A stretch of 33,550 bases of DNA, taken from NCBI RefSeq assembly GCF_002694385.1, contig NZ_NZMB01000009.1:76032-109581 (forward strand). Direction: 5' to 3'. The DNA is from Sneathiella sp. Lineage in GTDB: Bacteria > Pseudomonadota > Alphaproteobacteria > Sneathiellales > Sneathiellaceae. Position 1 is the first letter of the stretch, and every line of letters begins with the position of its first letter. Under the pieces are notes generated by a model. It had not been told where the DNA came from. It was given only the letters and a program-made list of their open reading frames with translations, and made no database searches. Positions 29,177 through 33,550 of the stretch are shown here, in pieces. A program made the translations under genes and the position numbers.

Positions 29177-30553
29177 TCAGCCTGTTGCCAGCGGCAGGCG
29201 AACGGTGAAGCAGGAGCCCTTTCCAACGGTTGAGCTGATCTCAAGCTGGCCACGGTGGCGACTCACTATATGCTTGACGATGGCCAGGCCAAGGCCGGTG
29301 CCACCAAGCTTACGGCTGCGATCATTATCAACACGGTAAAACCGCTCCGTCAGGCGGGAGAGATGTTCCTCCGCGATCCCTTCCCCTTCGTCAATGACAG
29401 AAAGGCGCGCCTCCTGCCCGCTGATTGTCACCCGGACGGTCACCTCGCTCTTCTCCCGCCCGTATTTCAGGGCGTTGTCCACAAGGTTGGTGAACACCTG
29501 CGTGAGCTGATCGAAGTCGCCGGTGACAATCACATCACGTTCCGGCAGATCTAGCCGGATGCTCTTTTCCAGCTTTACCGCCTTGGCCCGCAACAGATCG
29601 GCAACACCGGTAAGCAGACGCGCCATATCCACCCGGCCCGTCGGCCGACTATGCTCATTAATCTCGATCTGCGAGAGCGACAGCAGATCATTAACGAGCT
29701 GCGACATGCGTGTCGTCTGTGTCTGCATCATGGTAAAAAATCGCTCATGGGCGGCCAGATCATTCCGCGCCGGGCCCACCAGCGTTTCCAGCGCGCCCAC
29801 CAGAATGGCAAGCGGGGTTCTGAGTTCATGGCTGGCATTGGCGATAAAATCCACGCGCATCTGCTGCATCCGGCGTGATTCGGTAAGGTCATGCAGCGTC
29901 AGGATGAGATCGGCCTCCGCATTTTCTTCTTCCTTCAGGCTGACCAGATATCCCGCCACATGCCGGGGCACCACATCGGACACGGTGAATTCTATCCGCT
30001 CATGAAGTGCTTGCCCTTCCTCCGCCGCGTCAACGGCTTTCAACAGCGCCGGATGACGGATGAAACGGGTCAGTTCGCCGCCCATCTCCTCCACATGGAA
30101 GAAACGTTTCGCGGCGGCGTTGGATCGGTTGATCTGCCGGCCACGCCCCAACACCAGCACCGGATCGGGCAGCAGGTCAAACAGCAACGCCGTCTCATCC
30201 TGCCGCCTTTGTGTCTCGCGCAGCATATGTTGCAGCACACGACGATACTGCTCCATCGCGAGCAGCAGGTTATCGACCGGCAACAGCCCGGCGCGCGCGC
30301 CGTCGGTTCCCGTCACATCCAGCGGTGACATGACCGCCGCCCGCTCCATCCGCCGCGCCACCGTGCGCAGCTCTCGCATCATGCGAAGATAGACAAATAA
30401 AGCCGGCATCGCCACTGCCGCCAGCAGCAATGCATAATCCTTGGCCCCTACTCCGCCCTGCAAATCCAGCAGCAGAAGAAGCAGGCCAAGCGGGCTGATC
30501 ATCAGAAGGATAAACAGCAGCATTCTCCAGAAATTGCCGGGACCAGAGGACAT
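29177..30553 (-). CDS. phoR: PhoR phosphate-regulon sensor histidine kinase
   Basis: A 458-residue histidine kinase. Two N-terminal transmembrane helices (about 10-30 and 38-57) are separated by a very short loop, as in PhoR proteins that lack a large periplasmic sensor. A PAS-like domain lies at about 120-215 (LLFDLLPDPVLVLGRGRQINRSN). The H box FIANASHELRTPLA holds phosphorylatable His242. The ATPase has NALKYGRE (N box), DEGEGI (G1), FYRVD (F) and GGTGLGLAIVKHI (G2). It phosphorylates PhoB when the Pst system and PhoU report low phosphate. It is separated from pstS by 142 bp holding a Pho box, and its own upstream region has another. The ATG has a weak GAG site 7 bases upstream. Confidence 0.95.
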   Translation of the reverse strand: MSSGPGNFWRMLLFILLMISPLGLLLLLLDLQGGVGAKDYALLLAAVAMPALFVYLRMMRELRTVARRMERAAVMSPLDVTGTDGARAGLLPVDNLLLAMEQYRRVLQHMLRETQRRQDETALLFDLLPDPVLVLGRGRQINRSNAAAKRFFHVEEMGGELTRFIRHPALLKAVDAAEEGQALHERIEFTVSDVVPRHVAGYLVSLKEEENAEADLILTLHDLTESRRMQQMRVDFIANASHELRTPLAILVGALETLVGPARNDLAAHERFFTMMQTQTTRMSQLVNDLLSLSQIEINEHSRPTGRVDMARLLTGVADLLRAKAVKLEKSIRLDLPERDVIVTGDFDQLTQVFTNLVDNALKYGREKSEVTVRVTISGQEARLSVIDEGEGIAEEHLSRLTERFYRVDNDRSRKLGGTGLGLAIVKHIVSRHRGQLEISSTVGKGSCFTVRLPLATG

Positions 30554-30607
30554 TTATTAACTCATCGTCGGTGAAAGGGGTCAGGAATAACCGCGCACAG
30601 CCAGCCC

Positions 30608-30640
30608 TTATGCGGCAATTTTCTTACAATTTCGTGACGG
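30608..30640 (-). promoter_or_regulatory. Putative Pho box upstream of phoR, overlapping the end of the sirtuin gene
   Basis: On the minus strand, heptamers CCGTCAC (30634-30640), TTGTAAG (30623-30629) and TTGCCGC (30612-30618) occur at 11-bp steps with AT-rich 4-base spacers. The first unit shares GTCACGAAA with the pstS Pho box. The TAA stop of the sirtuin gene (30624-30626) lies within it. It sits 55-87 bases before the phoR ATG, a sensible place for PhoB-activated transcription of phoR. Confidence 0.65.
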
Positions 30641-31373
30641 CAGCAAGCGTATCCCCTATTTCCCGGTTGAGTACCAGATCCGCGTAGCTATCAAGCGGCG
30701 TCGGTTCACGGTTCAAAATCACCAGCGGCGCGCCGCCCTGCCGGGCGATCAGCGGCAATTCCGCCGCCGGATACACCACCAGAGATGACCCGATGGCAAT
30801 GAAAAGGTCGCAATCGAGCGCCGCCTCGGTGGCGCGGCGCATTTCCTCCACCGGCATGGCCTGACCGAAAGAAATCGTTGCTGTCTTGATCAGGCCACCG
30901 CAATGACCGCATTCCGGCAGAACCTCATCGGGCAGGAAAACGGCCCGCACCTCGTCAAGTTCCATACGCGTGCCACAATCCAGGCATTTTGCATAAGTCG
31001 TATTGCCGTGAATTTCGATAACCTCCTGATCCGGAATACCGGACGCCTGATGCAGCCCGTCAATATTCTGGGTAATCACCGCCTTCAGCCTGCCCTGCTG
31101 ATGAAGGTTGGAAATCGCCTGGTGACCTGCATTTGGAACGGCAGTTGCCATGACGCTGTCCATCGCAAACTTGCGGCGCCAGCTCTCCCGCCGCGCCTCA
31201 GCCGAGGAGATGAATTCGGAAAAATCAATAGGGCGGTTCTTTTCCCACAGACCGCCGGGGCTCCGAAAATCCGGGATGCCTGATTCCGTGCTGATCCCCG
31301 CGCCCGTGAATATCACGATTGAGCGGCTGTCATTCACCATATCCGCCAGCGTCTGCACCTCATCACCCTTCAT
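30624..31373 (-). CDS. cobB: NAD-dependent protein deacylase, sirtuin family
   Basis: A 249-residue Sir2 protein. NAD-binding motifs are GAGISTESGIPDFRS (24-38) and TQNIDGLH (101-108), with catalytic His122 in EIHG. The structural zinc site is Cys130, Cys133, Cys155 and Cys158. The later SFGQAMP and GSSLVVYPAAELP blocks are also typical. It removes acyl groups from lysines, giving nicotinamide and O-acyl-ADP-ribose. In desuccinylase-type sirtuins a Tyr-x-x-Arg pair binds acidic acyl groups. Here the corresponding place appears to read Glu63-Ser-Trp-Arg66, so the Tyr is missing and plain deacetylation is more likely. GGAGG lies 6 bases before the ATG. It is upstream of phoR on the same strand, and its 3' end overlaps a probable Pho box. 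Confidence 0.93.
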   Translation of the reverse strand: MKGDEVQTLADMVNDSRSIVIFTGAGISTESGIPDFRSPGGLWEKNRPIDFSEFISSAEARRESWRRKFAMDSVMATAVPNAGHQAISNLHQQGRLKAVITQNIDGLHQASGIPDQEVIEIHGNTTYAKCLDCGTRMELDEVRAVFLPDEVLPECGHCGGLIKTATISFGQAMPVEEMRRATEAALDCDLFIAIGSSLVVYPAAELPLIARQGGAPLVILNREPTPLDSYADLVLNREIGDTLAAVTKL

Positions 31374-31552
31374 CCTCAGCCTCCCTGTTCATCCTGCTTC
31401 GGGCATGTTGCCACTCATTTTATGATTATAGGCATAATTTAGCGCAGAGTGCCCGGAATTGAAAAATCCTCTGCTTGATTGTCACAACCATTCTGCCTGT
31501 TCGTTATCTGTACATGTTCATCAGCGCAATGGAACGCGCAGACGGAGGGATT

Positions 31553-31885
31553 ATGAGAAAGGACACTATGAACGATATCGTCGCCAAGGAGTTTTCCGAT
31601 GCCCTAGCGCGCTGTCATCAGCAGGGCATTGACCCCGGAACAGTCCGCACTGGACTACTGACCATCGCCATCGCCAATTTCGTGAACGGCATCGGGTTGC
31701 AGAACACCATCTCGCTATTCGGCGCCCTGCCAGAGCATATCCGCTCCGGCATGTTCGACCGCTTCATCGACCCGAACCGCGAAGGTGCGGCGGCGACTGC
31801 GGCTCCACCTCCCCTCGCGCCGGCACCAGTCTCTTCCCGACCAGAACCGGTTGCCCCTGCGCCCTCCCGGCGACGATTGGTCTAA
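31553..31885 (+). CDS. Unrecognised small protein with Pro/Ala-rich tail
   Basis: A 110-residue protein that I do not recognise. The ATG at 31553 has a GGAGG site 4 bases upstream; a second ATG at 31568 with AAAGGA is also possible. Residues 1-75 look like a compact helical domain: IVAKEFSDALARCHQQGI, then a hydrophobic helix TGLLTIAIANFVNGIG, then NTISLFGALPEHIRSGMFDRFI. The tail (about 78-110) is Ala/Pro-rich and ends with several Arg, likely disordered. The hydrophobic stretch is only about 16 residues, so a membrane span is doubtful. There is no signal peptide. It is divergent from the sirtuin gene and 146 bases ahead of the TPR lipoprotein gene on the same strand. Coding is supported by the ribosome site and by codon use like the neighbours. 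Confidence 0.7.
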   Translation: MRKDTMNDIVAKEFSDALARCHQQGIDPGTVRTGLLTIAIANFVNGIGLQNTISLFGALPEHIRSGMFDRFIDPNREGAAATAAPPPLAPAPVSSRPEPVAPAPSRRRLV

Positions 31886-32031
31886 CGGAACAGTCCTCAA
31901 AGACAGGCGCTGGATACCCCTCGGTTTTCGGCAATTTTAGGACAATTTTCCTTATGCATTAACCGTTTTTAAGGAAGATCGTATTAGGCTGCAAGCTCAT
32001 TGGTTCATCACTCAGAAGAGAGGCCAGAGCT

Positions 32032-33550
32032 GTGCCTATTCACAAACCATTTGCCGCCCGTCTCCGGACAGCCCTTCTCGCCACGACCGGATTGGTCGTT
32101 GCGGGCTGCAACACCACCGCCGATCCCGCCACTTCGGCAAGCACCGCCGCTGACAGGCCCGCCGCCATCGCCAGCAATGCGGATGATCGGTCCGGCAAGG
32201 GTCTCAATTATCAATCACTGGTGCGGGTTGCCGAGCGCGCCTGGGCAAGACATGACGCCCCGACGGCGCTGCGTCTCTATGCAACCGCCGCACAGCAGGA
32301 CCCGAACAACCCCGCACCGCTGCTTGCCATGGGAGACATCCTGCGCAGCACGGGCAAACCCGGCGAAGCCCTCATCGCTTACGATCAGGCGCTTGTCAGA
32401 GATCCCCGCAATCTCGCGGCGCTGCATGGCCTCGGCTATACCCAGCTTCAGCTTGAAAAGCCCTATCAGGCCTCGCGACACTTTACCCGCGCGTTGGAAA
32501 TAAACGGCAATGACGCGAGATCTCTCGGTGGTCTTGCGGTGGCACTCGACAAAGCCGGGGATCATCCCCAGGCGCAGGAATATTATCGCCAGGCCATCAA
32601 GGCCGACCCGGAAAATCTCAATTATAAAAGCAATCTCGCCCTTTCCCTTGCTCTTACGGGCGAAACGGATCAGGGCATTGCACTACTGAAAACGGTTACT
32701 GACAATCCGGCAGCCACAGCAAAGCATCGTCAGACGCTTGCCCTGGTCTACGGGCTGGCGGGCAAATCCGGTGAGGCGCTGAAATATTCCCGCATGGATC
32801 TCTCGGAACAGGAAGTGCGCAACAACGCGCTCTACTTCGCGGCGCTCAACGGCGAAACAGACGAGAATGTCAGCTCTCTCGATCAGCAGATCAAGATGAT
32901 GAAAGCCTCGCGTAATGAAGTGGTAGTTGCCGAACAGCTTGATCGTGACGCCCCGCGCCGCCCGGAAAACCCGGATAGGCTGGTCGCCCGTGTGGACAGT
33001 GAACGGCTCGGCACCGATGCGGCCGCAAGCAAGCCCGCGGCCCCGGCCCGCAGCAATCCAAAAAGCCTGACGCCGCCCCCCGCCGCCCCCGTCATGATGG
33101 CAAAGTCGGAACCGGCCGCGCCGACAGTGACTGCAAAATCTCCTGCTGTGCAGGAAGTCGCACCGGTCGTGACGACAAAGAAAGCCACCCCGCAAAGCTC
33201 TGATGAGATGGTTGTCGCCCATGCGGAAGCCGTTAAAAAGCAGGCTGAGAGCCCGGTTGCAGTGTCAAAAGCGGAAGCTCCGGCAGAGGCGCCAAAAGCG
33301 ACTGCCGCGAAAAACCTGACCAAAACAGAGGAGAGCACCCCTGCCCCGGCCCGTGAATGGACGCTTGACGCAAAACCCACACCACCGGCCACCGCAAAGG
33401 TGGAAGCCGTAAAGGCGGACAAAACTGACGAGGCGACGGTTGTCAAAGCGTCCTTTACGCCGCTTGCCAATGCCTACAAGCCCGATGGCGGTAAATATTA
33501 TTTGCAGATCGGTTCCTATAAGGATATGCCGCTTGCCGAAAAAGGCTGGC
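32032..33550 (+). CDS. TPR lipoprotein with C-terminal SPOR domain (3' truncated by window)
   Basis: The frame opens at a GTG (32032) with GAGAGG 8 bases upstream and stays open for 506 codons to the window edge. A lipobox VAGC gives Cys26 as the lipidation site. TPR-like helical repeats run from about residue 65 to 250, for example GEALIAYDQALVRDPRNLAALHGL- and QAQEYYRQAIKADPENLNYKSNL-type units, as in TadD/PilF-type proteins. A long Ala/Pro/Lys-rich linker of about 160 residues follows. A SPOR domain starts at Lys488 with KYYLQIGSY, cut by the edge. SPOR domains bind denuded septal peptidoglycan, so a lipoprotein acting at the division site or in envelope maintenance is the inference. No partner gene is visible. 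An overlapping plus-strand frame at 32000-32503 is a shadow. Confidence 0.85.
   Translation, partial: MPIHKPFAARLRTALLATTGLVVAGCNTTADPATSASTAADRPAAIASNADDRSGKGLNYQSLVRVAERAWARHDAPTALRLYATAAQQDPNNPAPLLAMGDILRSTGKPGEALIAYDQALVRDPRNLAALHGLGYTQLQLEKPYQASRHFTRALEINGNDARSLGGLAVALDKAGDHPQAQEYYRQAIKADPENLNYKSNLALSLALTGETDQGIALLKTVTDNPAATAKHRQTLALVYGLAGKSGEALKYSRMDLSEQEVRNNALYFAALNGETDENVSSLDQQIKMMKASRNEVVVAEQLDRDAPRRPENPDRLVARVDSERLGTDAAASKPAAPARSNPKSLTPPPAAPVMMAKSEPAAPTVTAKSPAVQEVAPVVTTKKATPQSSDEMVVAHAEAVKKQAESPVAVSKAEAPAEAPKATAAKNLTKTEESTPAPAREWTLDAKPTPPATAKVEAVKADKTDEATVVKASFTPLANAYKPDGGKYYLQIGSYKDMPLAEKGW

Noticed and set aside
31480-31525. Possible Pho box with TTGTCAC between cobB and the small protein
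   Set aside because: Only one heptamer is recognisable and no second unit follows at 11 bases.
31959-31972. CtrA-like TTAA...TTAA site upstream of the TPR lipoprotein gene
   Set aside because: The spacer is 6 bases, whereas the established CtrA site has 7, and the flanking bases do not match.
32000-32503. 167-codon plus-strand frame at the right end
   Set aside because: It is in another frame from the GTG-initiated TPR-SPOR gene, which has a lipobox, repeats and an open frame to the window edge.

Overview
The window reads as ordinary chromosome from an alphaproteobacterium of moderate-to-high GC content. Support for this comes from the phoR-pstSCAB-phoU-phoB gene order, a PstA with a long extra periplasmic N-terminal region, an ArsR-methyltransferase fusion next to metF-metH, a fused CysNC, and an mlaA-mlaC pair. 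I cannot place it more precisely than class. I see no tRNA, rRNA, CRISPR array, insertion sequence, prophage or attachment site, and coding density is high.

Layout, left to right. Positions 1-980 (+): the 3' end of a glycerophosphodiester phosphodiesterase gene, overlapped by a GNAT acetyltransferase. Position 981-1787 (-): a histidinol-phosphatase/inositol-monophosphatase-family enzyme. Positions 1918-7714 (-): a run of one-strand genes. In transcription order these are two single-domain PqiA proteins, a three-MCE-domain PqiB, a PqiC lipoprotein, a class II aldolase, a MaoC hydratase and an MFE-2-type short-chain dehydrogenase. Positions 8018-10824 (+): cysD-cysNC, sulfate activation to PAPS. 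Position 10886-11755 (-): an isolated glucose-1-phosphate thymidylyltransferase. Position 11923-15537 (+): a fused HyuA/HyuB 5-oxoprolinase-type enzyme. Positions 15579-21198 (-): a methionine-cycle operon, ArsR-methyltransferase regulator then metF then metH. Positions 21514-22997 (+): mlaA-mlaC, outer-membrane phospholipid retrieval. Positions 23102-30553 (-): the complete phosphate regulon core phoR-pstS-pstC-pstA-pstB-phoU-phoB. Position 30624-31373 (-): a sirtuin deacylase. Position 31553-31885 (+): a small unrecognised protein. Position 32032 to the right edge (+): a TPR lipoprotein with a C-terminal SPOR domain, cut off by the window.

Functional themes are sulfur and one-carbon metabolism (cysDNC, metF/metH and their regulator, the possibly glutathione-linked oxoprolinase), envelope lipid transport (Pqi and Mla), and phosphate sensing and uptake. 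The most informative non-coding signals are two sets of 11-bp-spaced Pho-box repeats. One lies before pstS and one overlaps the 3' end of the sirtuin gene ahead of phoR. Others are a terminator/attenuator between pstS and pstC, inverted repeats before the ArsR-methyltransferase gene and between metF and metH, and a 16-bp palindrome at a likely cysD promoter. I found no convincing wholly new multi-gene system. The items most worth following up are the regulatory architecture, the split PqiA pair, and the unrecognised 110-residue protein.
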